Below are positions 6,654-13,689 of a stretch of 20,754 bases of DNA, in pieces. A program made the position numbers and the translations under genes. Position 1 is the first letter of the stretch. Every line of letters begins with the position of its first letter. The stretch is from DATKWV01 sp035529405 (lineage in GTDB: Bacteria; Planctomycetota; Phycisphaerae; Sedimentisphaerales; Anaerobacaceae): assembly GCA_035529405.1 (NCBI GenBank), contig DATKWV010000018.1:1-20754 (forward strand). The letters are read 5' to 3'. The notes under the pieces are model-generated. The model ran no database searches. It was given only the letters and a program-made list of their open reading frames with translations, and was not told the origin of the DNA.

Positions 6654-9041
6654 ATGGCAAAAACTGCCCGAAAAAAAGTGGCGTTTGTTTCGTCCTTTCT
6701 GCCACGAAAATGCGGGATAGCCACGTTTACATCGTCGCTTATCGAAAACGTTGCTTTGGCCGCTAATGGGGATTTTGAGCCCCTGGTGGTGGCAATGCGC
6801 TCGGATAAGGCCCAGAAGTACGACCACCCCGTAAAATTCGAGATACGGGAAAACGTAAAAAACGACTATATCTGTGCCGCCGATTATATTAATTTCAGCC
6901 ATGTCGATGTAGTGTCTGTTCAGCATGAATTCGGACTTTTCGGCGGTCCGGCGGGTTCATACCTGACCTCGCTGCTGAAAAGATTGAACGCACCCATCAT
7001 AACCACGCTGCACACAGTACTGAACGAGCCTGACAGTGCTTACCGCGATGCGCTTATAGAGTTATGCAGCCATTGCTGCAAGGTTATCACTATGAATGAA
7101 CGCGGTGTGGACATGCTGGCCGATATTTATGGTATATCCGGCAGGAAAGTAGAGCTGATTCCGCACGGCATACCCGACCTGCCGTTCGTGGACAACAACT
7201 ACTACAAACACAAGTTCGGGATGGAGGGGCGCAGAACGATTTTAACGTTCGGGCTGCTCAGCAAGAACAAGGGAATCGAGATGATGCTTAAGGCCATGCC
7301 CGCCGTGGTGCGGGCTGAACCGTCTGCGCTGTACATAATTCTGGGAATGACACATCCGTCCGTGTTAAAGCACGACGGTGAATCTTACAGGTTCAGCCTG
7401 CAGGGAATGGTAAAAGAATTACAGCTGCAGAATCATGTGATTTTTCACGACAGATTCGTAAGTAACGAGGAGCTCAACAATTTCCTGTGTGCAGCCGATA
7501 TTTATGTCACGCCCTATCTGAACGAGGAACAGCTGACCAGCGGAACGCTGTCGTTTGCGGTGGGCACCGGCAGGGCCGTGGTCTCTACCCCTTACTGGGC
7601 GGCCCTGGAGCTGCTGGACAAAGGCCAGGGAAAACTGGTGCCGTTCGGCGACAGTGGAAAACTTGCCGAGACAGTGGTGGAGATTCTGAAAAATAACTCG
7701 CTGTTTTATTCGCTGAGAAGAAAGGCCTACGATTACGGCAGGAGCAGGACCTGGCCAAAGACAGGGCAGGCATACTGGAAACTGTTCAACTCAAAACTGC
7801 TCAACATTCAGGCTGTGGCGAAAACCATAATCCTGCCTGCCAAAACCATTTCTCCGGTTCAAATACCCGAACCGTCTCTGCTGCATCTGAAAAGACTATC
7901 GGATGACACGGGATTATTTCAGCACGGAATTTTCACGACCCCCAGTCGCAAATACGGCTACACCACCGATGATAACGCACGGGCTGTAATTGCAATGACA
8001 AAGTATTACACGCAGTACCCCGAGCAGGAGGCTTTCTCGCTTTTTGACAAATATCTGTCCTTTATTCTGCACGCACAAAACGCCGACGGCACGGTCAGGA
8101 ACATTATGACTTATGACAGGAACTGGCAGAGTAACGAGCCTGCCAGTGACGCACTCGGCAGGACATTGTGGGCGCTGGGCACGGTAATGGCACAGCCGCC
8201 TTCGGCTGCATATATTTCCACGATAAAAGACCGCTTTGACAGGTCCGTAAAACACGTACAGCAGCAGTATCCTCGCGGCATGGCCTATTCTATTCTGGGT
8301 ATGAGTGACTACCTCAAGCAGTTCGGCGGCGCCAGTGAAATAAAACGCGAGCTTGAGATGGCCGCAGACGGCCTGGTTGACCAGTACAACGAGAACACAC
8401 AGCCCGACTGGCAATGGTTCGAGGATATCTTAACTTATGACAATGCCGTTATGCCGCACGCATTGTTTGTGGCTGTTTCGACTCTCGGCAACAAAAAATA
8501 CCTGGAAGTGGCCGAAAAGACCTGCCGGTTCCTGCTGAAAAATACTTTTGACGGCAATCACTTCAGCTTCGTAGGTTGTAAGGGCTGGTACGAACGCGCC
8601 GGGCGTAAGGCTACTTTCGACCAGCAGCCCCTCGAAGCCGCAAGTACCATTCTCATGCTCGGTGCCGCGTACGAAGCAACACAAAACGACGAATTCCTGA
8701 CCCTGCAAAGAAAGGCATTTGACTGGTTCCTCGGCGCTAACGATTTACAGGTGTGCCTGTATGACTTCAGAACCAAAGGCTGCAATGACGGCTTAACTGC
8801 AAACGGTGTCAACACGAACCAGGGAGCCGAAAGTATCCTGAGTTTTCTTGTAAGCCTGTTAGCTATAGCTGAAAGCGACGCGCTGGTGGATAAAATCACC
8901 GCTGCCGACAACATGGAATCCGACAGCTACCTTCTGGCATCGGCACCGGAAAAGAACGTAAGTACGCCGGCTTATGCCACAAAGGCTGTACCGACCAGCA
9001 CGGCAAAGACAAAGCAACTGCACAAGGGCGTCCAAAGCTAA
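6654..9041 (+). CDS. GT4 glycosyltransferase fused to a helical toroid-like domain
   Basis: Cytoplasmic protein of 795 residues. Residues about 5-380 form a GT-B, GT4-type glycosyltransferase: an N-terminal SFLPRKCGIATFT loop, QHEFGLFGG, IPHGIPD, the donor-domain FGLLSKNKG, and the region corresponding to EX7E, EEQLTSGTLSFAVGTG, where the second Glu is replaced by Ser. Residues about 410-740 are all helical with repeated hydrophobic and aromatic segments and conserved-looking acidic motifs (GYTTDDNARA, FEDILTYDNA, DQQPLEA), as in (alpha/alpha)6 sugar-acting domains. A Ser/Thr/Ala-rich tail follows. I chose ATG 6654, which has AAGGGG eight bases upstream, over GTG 6645. Substrate unknown; relatives occur in glycoside phosphorylase clusters, from memory only. 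Confidence 0.88.
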   Translation: MAKTARKKVAFVSSFLPRKCGIATFTSSLIENVALAANGDFEPLVVAMRSDKAQKYDHPVKFEIRENVKNDYICAADYINFSHVDVVSVQHEFGLFGGPAGSYLTSLLKRLNAPIITTLHTVLNEPDSAYRDALIELCSHCCKVITMNERGVDMLADIYGISGRKVELIPHGIPDLPFVDNNYYKHKFGMEGRRTILTFGLLSKNKGIEMMLKAMPAVVRAEPSALYIILGMTHPSVLKHDGESYRFSLQGMVKELQLQNHVIFHDRFVSNEELNNFLCAADIYVTPYLNEEQLTSGTLSFAVGTGRAVVSTPYWAALELLDKGQGKLVPFGDSGKLAETVVEILKNNSLFYSLRRKAYDYGRSRTWPKTGQAYWKLFNSKLLNIQAVAKTIILPAKTISPVQIPEPSLLHLKRLSDDTGLFQHGIFTTPSRKYGYTTDDNARAVIAMTKYYTQYPEQEAFSLFDKYLSFILHAQNADGTVRNIMTYDRNWQSNEPASDALGRTLWALGTVMAQPPSAAYISTIKDRFDRSVKHVQQQYPRGMAYSILGMSDYLKQFGGASEIKRELEMAADGLVDQYNENTQPDWQWFEDILTYDNAVMPHALFVAVSTLGNKKYLEVAEKTCRFLLKNTFDGNHFSFVGCKGWYERAGRKATFDQQPLEAASTILMLGAAYEATQNDEFLTLQRKAFDWFLGANDLQVCLYDFRTKGCNDGLTANGVNTNQGAESILSFLVSLLAIAESDALVDKITAADNMESDSYLLASAPEKNVSTPAYATKAVPTSTAKTKQLHKGVQS

Positions 9042-9098
9042 GACTTCCACCATATAAGCGCAGGTCAAAACAAGACGAGCTCGAGTACACCGGTGTTT

Positions 9099-9236
9099 TC
9101 ACTTTTGTTCGAGAATTTCTGCGCCTTTTTCACCGGTCCACTTAATGTCCCCGCCCAGCCCCTGCACGGTCTGACAGCCTGCCAGAAAAATCAACAAAAC
9201 CATTAAAACAACCAATAAACCGATTCTCTCGACCAT
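9099..9236 (-). CDS. Entericidin-like small lipoprotein
   Basis: A 45-residue protein starting at ATG 9236. A short charged start (MVERIG) is followed by a hydrophobic segment and the lipobox LAGC, with Cys21 as the lipidation site. The mature part begins CQTVQGLGGDIKWTGEKG, matching the C-N/Q-T-x-x-G-x-G-x-D-I pattern of the EcnA/EcnB entericidin family. It is expected to be a lipid-anchored envelope peptide. GAGGG lies about 10 bases upstream of the start. It converges on the GT4 gene with 57 bases between the stops. Only one such gene is present, with no paired copy nearby. Family assignment is good; function in this lineage is unclear. Confidence 0.8.
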   Translation of the reverse strand: MVERIGLLVVLMVLLIFLAGCQTVQGLGGDIKWTGEKGAEILEQK

Positions 9237-9825
9237 ATTTGCAGACCCTCATTTTACCCAGGTTGGGTGCAAACAAACAGCCACAAAATTACCCAATCTC
9301 CCTTTACAGCAGTTTTCAAACTGTGCGAATAAAATGATTTGTCACATCGGCCCCGGTCATATAATACCATCATGGAAACAGTTCAGTCCACAACAATCCG
9401 GTCAAAAAAACATTCGAGACAGTATTTACAGGCTTGGGGGTTATTATTTATCACGGCAGTAACCTCAATTGCGCGGTTTAGCGGCTGGCCGGCAGACGAC
9501 CGAGAAGAAAAAGAGAAAAATCGAGCAAAATTTGGGGCAAAAATCGACCGTATTTGGGGGGCACACTGCGTTTTTGGCCCAAAAACGCGGATTTGGCCTC
9601 AATCAAAACCGTCCACCCTCAAAAAAACGCAAAAAAACACGCGAAAAATGATGCCAAAATGACAAAAACGCGCGGATTTTGAGCCAAAACGACAAAAAAA
9701 CGCAATTTTATGCCAATTTTTTCGCGCTATCACCGGAATTGATTGACGCAAACCGTGACTCGGGGCTGGTGACTCGTCGCTCGCAGGTTGCTGCTTTTTG
9801 AAGGCCGCGGCGGTACATCTGCGGG
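9237..9825. other. Gene-poor A-rich low-complexity tract
   Basis: The first 100 bases hold small palindromes (ACCCA/TGGGT near 9258, CAGTTT/AAACTG near 9311). From about 9490 to 9740 the plus strand is a patchwork of degenerate units built from TTTGG, GCCAAAA, GACAAAAA and ACGCG. It includes a perfect inverted repeat at 9568-9588 with arms GCGTTTTTGG and CCAAAAACGC around one base. A plus-strand frame at 9372-9662 could encode 96 residues, but its second half reads straight through the repeat units and is Lys/Thr rich, so I do not call it a gene. Confidence 0.5.
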
Positions 9826-9909
9826 CTAAGTACCGTCAGAGCAGGGTTCATCGCGGGACTTTTGCGGTTTCGCCGGCAAGGCTTTGCGCAACAGCTCCAA
9901 CATCCGGCA

Positions 9910-10026
9910 CTACCAGCCGTGGAGGGTCTGCAGTTGGTCTATTATCTGTGCAGGGTCGGTCATATAATCCGGTTTTGCCTTTTTCGGCCTGCCGGCAAAA
10001 GAGCTTCTGGGTTTGCGTTCGGCCAT
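9910..10026 (-). CDS. Tiny basic protein, unknown; frame continues past an amber codon
   Basis: A 38-residue frame from ATG 10026 with AAGGAG nine bases upstream, a strong ribosome site. It starts MAERKPRSSFAGRPKKAKPD, then turns acidic and helical (DPAQIIDQLQTLHGW) before TAG at 9912-9910. The same frame then continues for 27 more sense codons (CRMLELLRKALPAKPQ and on) to a second TAG at 9828-9826. It lies 29 bases after the HTH gene and is probably co-transcribed. It may be a complete small protein, a longer protein cut by a nonsense mutation, or a read-through product. I do not recognise a family. Confidence 0.5.
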   Translation of the reverse strand: MAERKPRSSFAGRPKKAKPDYMTDPAQIIDQLQTLHGW

Positions 10027-10055
10027 GTCTTTGCACTCCTTATCAACAACAGTAT

Positions 10056-10322
10056 TTACCGCTTGGAGGGCCGGCGGCGGCGTTTTGGGCGTTCGGGTGC
10101 AGGCACAGCCTTTTTAAGGACAGGCCAGCTTTCCGGAATCGGAATCCTGTGCGCAGCCATAAAGCGCGCCAGTTCATCTATCGGGATACGCCGGTCCCTG
10201 CTGCCGGGGATGCGATAGCCGTTGAGAAGGCCCTTGTCGAACCACTGCGAAACGGTGCGCGGGGCAACATTACAAATATTGGCCACATCGCCCGTTGTCA
10301 AAATGTTAGTTCCTTTTGCCAT
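10056..10322 (-). CDS. BldC/MerR-like helix-turn-helix protein
   Basis: An 88-residue DNA-binding protein. Residues about 8-58 form an excisionase/BldC-type winged helix: LTTGDVANICNVAPRTVSQW is the HTH, GYRIPGSRDRRIP is the wing, and DELARFMAAH is the following helix. The C-terminus (RPKRRRRPSKR) is strongly basic. Very similar HTH segments occur often in planctomycetes, sometimes attached to signalling genes, but no receiver or kinase domain is seen here. The ATG at 10322 has GGAGG about 11 bases upstream. The small ORF at 9910-10026 follows. Its target is unknown; local autoregulation or a role in a mobile element are both possible. Confidence 0.8.
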   Translation of the reverse strand: MAKGTNILTTGDVANICNVAPRTVSQWFDKGLLNGYRIPGSRDRRIPIDELARFMAAHRIPIPESWPVLKKAVPAPERPKRRRRPSKR

Positions 10323-10360
10323 AAATTTTCAAACCTCCAAGCGAAAGTTCGTTGTTCAGA

Positions 10361-10538
10361 GTTCGTAGTTCACGAACAGAAGACAAAAGTCACAACACAG
10401 AAAACAATTCATCCTTCGTAGTAGGCTACTACGGAGAATGGATCGAAAATCGTCAATCTCAAAAATGATTAGCCCCGCCACCTGGGGGCGGGGTTATGCC
10501 GGAAGCTAAACATATTTAGCCCCCGGCTCTGCCGGGGG
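10361..10538. repeat. Cluster of five REP-like inverted repeats
   Basis: Within 180 bases: GTTCGT/ACGAAC (10361-10377, loop 5); CGTAGTAG/CTACTACG (10417-10433, loop 1, perfect); CCCCGCC/GGCGGGG (10473-10493, loop 7); GCTAAA/TTTAGC (10505-10520, loop 4); CCCCCGGC/GCCGGGGG (10520-10538, loop TCT, perfect). The last three stack almost without gaps. Such dense GC-rich hairpins outside genes are typical of REP or MITE-like elements. No transposase is nearby. Confidence 0.7.
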
Positions 10539-10589
10539 GGTTCTTTACCCCCTGCACCACAGGCCGTTTTCCCGCGAAAATCGTCAATC
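10444..10589. repeat. 15-base direct repeats flanking a hairpin segment
   Basis: CGAAAATCGTCAATC occurs exactly at 10444-10458 and again at 10575-10589. The 116 bases between them contain three of the GC-rich hairpins. The layout resembles a small non-autonomous element bounded by target-site or terminal direct repeats. It could also be two units of a dispersed short repeat. Confidence 0.55.
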
Positions 10590-10635
10590 AATTAATGGCT
10601 TCTCCACCCTCAAGAGTTAAAACTCCAGTTCTCAA

Positions 10636-10710
10636 GGGTACCCGAACCGTCAGGCCCCGGAAGCCGCCACGCCGAGAAATAACCCGGGTACTCGGCTTTT
10701 ATTTGTTTCT
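10636..10710 (+). terminator. Intrinsic terminator with a competing upstream stem (possible attenuator)
   Basis: GCCGAG (10671-10676) pairs with CTCGGC (10691-10696) and is followed by TTTTATTTGTTT, a plausible plus-strand terminator. Upstream, GGGTACCCG (10636-10644) can pair over nine positions (one G-U) with CGGGTACTC (10685-10693), which takes part of the terminator's 3' arm, so the two folds exclude each other. No gene directly upstream on this strand needs a terminator. The next plus-strand gene starts about 530 bases downstream. Confidence 0.45.
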
Positions 10711-11078
10711 ATATCCCACCAGGCCCCAAAAGAATAAGAGCACCGAGCCTTTCACACGTTTCCCAAAATCAAAACTTCCGGCTTTGACTGAAACGCCTGA
10801 AAACTCAGTGATTCACTTTTTTGGCCGGTTTACTCCCCGGCCAGACTGTATATTAAGGGATACTGTATCGGAATGCAAGAAAAAAAGGGAAAATTTTTAG
10901 ACAGGATAACAGGATTGACAGGAATTTAACCGGGGAGAACACTCGTCACGGCCGGTCGTGCCGTAGCCGGGCAGAGAACACAGAGGGAATAATTGTTAAT
11001 TGGGTAAATGGGTAAGGAGAAAATACAGATTATTCAGGGGATTATTTGGTTGCAAAAAAGCCGATTTTGGGGTAATGT
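10711..11078. other. Gene-free stretch with degenerate short repeats
   Basis: No convincing gene. At 10901-10925 there is a degenerate tandem repeat of an ACAGGAT-type unit (GACAGGATAACAGGATTGACAGG). Two copies of AGAACAC lie in the following 60 bases. An inverted repeat GGCCGG/CCGGCC (around 10823-10844) has T residues before it rather than after, so it is not a plus-strand terminator. The long frame across 10595-10900 reads through repeats and hairpins and looks non-coding. Confidence 0.5.
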
Positions 11079-11245
11079 ATGGCAGAAACAATGGAATCTG
11101 CGAAGATTGAGTTTAAGGTAATATGAGAAGAAAGAATCTCAGATTTAAGATTTCACAATGAAAAAAAGATGCAGGCGGAAAAGATAGAGCTTAAGTTCGG
11201 CGAGAAGAACTTATGGCAGAAAAGAAGGAGTATAAGGCGCTATGA
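11079..11245 (+). other. Chain of overlapping mini-ORFs leading into the next gene
   Basis: Start codons at 11079 (15 codons), 11123 (12 codons), 11158 (9 codons), 11169 (27 codons) and 11213 (10 codons). Successive frames meet at ATGA overlaps (11123, 11158 and 11242), the last being the start of the membrane protein gene. The peptides are short and Lys/Glu rich, for example MAETMESAKIEFKVI, MQAEKIELKFGEKN and onward, and MAEKKEYKAL. DNA around 11104-11133 is similar to 11174-11202, so part of this leader is a diverged duplication. These may be coupled leader peptides or remnants of a duplicated gene start. Confidence 0.35.
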
Positions 11246-11586
11246 GGGTTGAAATAAAAGAATGTTTTAGTAACGCATGGGTGGTTAAGATAGGTGGGGC
11301 CTTGATATTGGCACTGCTTTATGCCATAGGGAGAAAAATTTATAATTGTAGAAACCGAAGAACACTATTTTTATGGCTTAAAGATAACACGAAGGATAAA
11401 GCCGGTGAACAATTCAAAAGCACGACAGAAATATCAAAACGATTAAATATTGACGAGGATCAGGTTAGAAAAACCTGTTCTCGACACAAAAAGATATTTG
11501 AACACGCACACAACAAAGATTTATGGAGCATATACGGCAGTGAACCTAAAAGTGTATATGAGGAAAGAGGTGTGCTTACAATTTAA
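11242..11586 (+). CDS. Membrane-anchored winged-helix-like hypothetical protein
   Basis: A 114-residue protein of unknown family. Residues about 13-31 (AWVVKIGGALILALLYAIG) form one hydrophobic membrane segment, followed by a positive patch (RKIYNCRNRR) that suggests a cytoplasmic C-terminal domain. Residues about 42-100 look like a small winged helix: FLWLKDN, then STTEISKRLNIDEDQVRKTC as helix-turn-helix, then a short hairpin WSIYG. The ATG at 11242 overlaps the stop of a 10-codon ORF (ATGA), with AAGGAG about 11 bases upstream. Base composition is more A-rich than the core genes, consistent with accessory origin. It may regulate or sense something at the membrane; no function is claimed. 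Confidence 0.6.
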   Translation: MRVEIKECFSNAWVVKIGGALILALLYAIGRKIYNCRNRRTLFLWLKDNTKDKAGEQFKSTTEISKRLNIDEDQVRKTCSRHKKIFEHAHNKDLWSIYGSEPKSVYEERGVLTI

Positions 11587-11664
11587 TTATTATAAAACTT
11601 CGATTTGCTGCGACCAGCCCCCAAGGGGCACGGGGAGAAGATTTTATGGCGGGGAAGGGATAAA

Positions 11665-12187
11665 ATGGAAAAGGATATAATCATCCTGCTGCATAAAGAT
11701 TTGGAGCAAAGCGTTTACAGGGACCAGGAAACCGGCCTGGAATTCTGGCTTGCAAGGCAATTGCAGCATTTGCTTGGTTATGCGCAATGGCGAAGTTTTG
11801 AGGCAGTTATAGAAAAAGCAAAAACCGCTTGTAAGAATTCAGGCCATGACCCCAACGACCATTTTGCGCAGACGCGCAAAATGGTTGACATCGGCTCCGA
11901 TGCAAAACGGCAAATAGACGCTATTGCCCTTACTCGCCAATGAGATAACCAATTTCAATATCAAACGAAACGACCTGAGAACGGAAGCACGTATTACAAA
12001 AGAACATGTAAAAAACAACCAGGAAGTTCGAAAACTTCTTATCAAGCGAAATATCAAACCTGAAGAGCTGCCGCCGGCAGAAGATGTAAAAAAGCTGGAA
12101 AGAAAACTCGCCTCTGAAGAAAAGAAACTGCTAACCAAAGCAGAACCGCTTGATACCACACAGGATAAATCACAGAACGGTCTATGA
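11665..12187 (+). pseudogene. dinD: dinD-like gene with internal deletion and frameshift
   Basis: The first frame (11665-11943) encodes the N-terminal DinD domain: FWLARQLQHLLGYAQWRSFEAVI, ACKNSGHDPNDHF, RKMVDIGSDAKRQIDAIALTR. It stops one codon after the LTR that normally continues into the conserved YACYL segment. The typical DinD C-terminus then appears at once in the +1 frame, from about 11936 to 12187: NEITNFNIKRNDL, ITKEHVKNNQEVRKLL, LPPAEDVKKLERKLASEEKKLL. A full-length protein is about 280 residues, so roughly 100 or more central codons are missing. DinD is a DNA-damage-inducible protein. The gene is almost certainly inactive as a full protein. GAAGGGA precedes the ATG. Confidence 0.85.
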
Positions 12188-12231
12188 AACTTCAATTCGA
12201 CGCCAGTCGGCGGCATGGCCGGCCCGGCAGA

Positions 12232-12270
12232 GGCGGGGGCTTCCGCCTTCGTCCCTGCGGGACTACGGCG
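12232..12270. repeat. GC-rich inverted repeats between dinD remnant and BNR_4 gene
   Basis: GGCGG/CCGCC (12232-12247) is followed by a 27-base near-perfect hairpin (12244-12270) with arms CGCC..GTCCC and GGGAC..GGCG around TGC. The flank (GCTTGGCAATGACG) resembles a dispersed repeat seen in many unrelated environmental genomes. It may act as a transcription barrier between convergent units but has no T-tract. Confidence 0.5.
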
Positions 12271-12345
12271 TGACAAGTCGCTGCTTGGCAATGACGCTGT
12301 ACCGGATGGTGCGGGCAGGCAAAGGTCAAAAGTAAGAGGCGGTGA

Positions 12346-13668
12346 TTACCGGAACTTAAGTGCGGTATCGTAATCGGTGTAAAAGACGTAATCGCCGTGC
12401 ATCCAGATAAGGCCGGGGCCGGGGGGTTTGTGATTTCTAGGCACAACCGGCCGAACGTTGTTCTTCTTTGAGCCGCGTGTAATCGGCTCAGAACTCCAGT
12501 CAGCGCCGCCATTGGCTGTGACGTACCTGTCAATTTCAAACACGCCGTTGACCTGCCTGGCAAGATACACAATCGAGGGATTGTCGTGGTCGAGGGTGAT
12601 ACCGCCGGAATAATAGGTTTCTTTTTCTATGCCGTCGGCGGGGGTCTGCGGAAACCAGCGTCCTGCAGCGACAATCTCAAAATCCCGCCAATTGCCGCCG
12701 GTCCATCTTGCGTATCTATAACGATGGTCGGTTTCGTTGATAAAAGCGGCATAGACAATCACGGGACAGCCTGAGCTGTCAACAGCAATGTCCCATATCC
12801 AAGCCCGCGCGCCAGCAACAGCGGCATCATAGACCTTGTCGGCCTGTGCCGGCTGGATGGGCAGCCGGGCCATATCCATGATTTTGGTTGCGTCTGCTTT
12901 GTATATGGCGCCGTTATAATAACAGGCATAGTAAATGCAGTTTGCCGGTTCATTTCGGGGATGGCCGTCGGTAAATGCGAAATGAATTTTGTCGATACCG
13001 TTGGACTCGAGTTTCATATAGGGCCTTGCTCCAGGGCCTTCTATGAGTGTTCGGGCCCGGCTCCAGTTAATACCGTCTTTGGATGTGGAGAAGGCGGGTT
13101 TGAAGCTGCCGCCTCTGAAGAATAAATATATCGTGTTGTCCTCGGCACTGAGCAGGACAGGATTTGGGTAGGTAAATCCGTATTTGCCGTCGGTGTTGGT
13201 TTCTATTCTCATCTCGGGGCCCCAGGAAGAAATATCCTCGGGTCGGCTGGAGATACGGTAGAACATCGCCTGCTTGTCACCGTGCCTGGAGTAAAAGACC
13301 ATCAATCGGCCGTCACCACGTATGAGTATGGCAGGATTGGCGTGGTCGTCATACTGCAGTTTTGCTTTTATGGTCACAGATGCTGTTGTTTGTGTTTGAC
13401 AATCGCAGGAGGCTATCATTATATCTCCTGCCTTATTGACCCAGCCAACGTAGGTTCTTTTATAATTGCCTTCGTAGTGTACGGCCCTGGGGTCGGCAAA
13501 CCAGCACCAGGCGCCATCAGCGGTCAAATCCTTAAAAGACTCGGCGCTGCGTACTTGAGGTACTGTCTTGTTTGTTGCGGATTCGCCCAGGACATCGGCC
13601 CGGCAGAAAAGGCATACGGTAATAACCGGTAAAACCTGTCTGGTCAGTGCTCTAATTTTCATCAACAT
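12346..13668 (-). CDS. Exported BNR_4-family beta-propeller protein
   Basis: About 440 residues from ATG 13668. The N-terminus (KIRALTRQVLPVITVCLFC) is a positive-then-hydrophobic signal peptide. The body matches the BNR_4 type of six-bladed sialidase-like propeller: WFADPRAVHY, YVGWVN, DDHANPAILIRGDGRLMVFYSRHG, TYPNP, an Asp-box STSKDGINW (about 195-203) and a weaker one TANGGADW near the C-terminus. Relatives include ulvan lyases and glycosidase-associated proteins, so a role in breaking down external polysaccharide is reasonable; catalytic residues cannot be assigned. The start is uncertain: TTG 13683, ATG 13668 and ATG 13662 are all in frame and none has a good ribosome site. It begins just after the DUF456 gene. 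Confidence 0.8.
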   Translation of the reverse strand: MLMKIRALTRQVLPVITVCLFCRADVLGESATNKTVPQVRSAESFKDLTADGAWCWFADPRAVHYEGNYKRTYVGWVNKAGDIMIASCDCQTQTTASVTIKAKLQYDDHANPAILIRGDGRLMVFYSRHGDKQAMFYRISSRPEDISSWGPEMRIETNTDGKYGFTYPNPVLLSAEDNTIYLFFRGGSFKPAFSTSKDGINWSRARTLIEGPGARPYMKLESNGIDKIHFAFTDGHPRNEPANCIYYACYYNGAIYKADATKIMDMARLPIQPAQADKVYDAAVAGARAWIWDIAVDSSGCPVIVYAAFINETDHRYRYARWTGGNWRDFEIVAAGRWFPQTPADGIEKETYYSGGITLDHDNPSIVYLARQVNGVFEIDRYVTANGGADWSSEPITRGSKKNNVRPVVPRNHKPPGPGLIWMHGDYVFYTDYDTALKFR

Positions 13669-13689
13669 TTGCAAAAAATACAAGCTCTA

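Noticed and set aside
9339..9662. Plus-strand open frame of 107 codons
   Set aside because: Half of it is translation of the A-rich repeat units, and its first start is TTG without a ribosome site. It could be a real short protein from ATG 9372, but evidence is lacking.
10361..10589. CRISPR-like array
   Set aside because: The repeats are different palindromes and only one 15-base unit recurs, twice. There is no regular spacer pattern and no cas gene.
10637..10675. Resemblance to the signal recognition particle RNA core (GTCAGG followed by CCGGAAG)
   Set aside because: The 3' AGCA side of the conserved internal loop, needed for Ffh binding, is missing, and the flanks do not form the long SRP hairpin.
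10820..10850. GGCCGG/CCGGCC hairpin as terminator
   Set aside because: The T-run precedes the hairpin on the plus strand and becomes an A-run after it on the minus strand, so neither direction fits.
10595..10900. Plus-strand open frame of 101 codons
   Set aside because: It reads across the candidate attenuator and other hairpins, is rich in Pro, Arg, Lys and Thr, and has no ribosome site.
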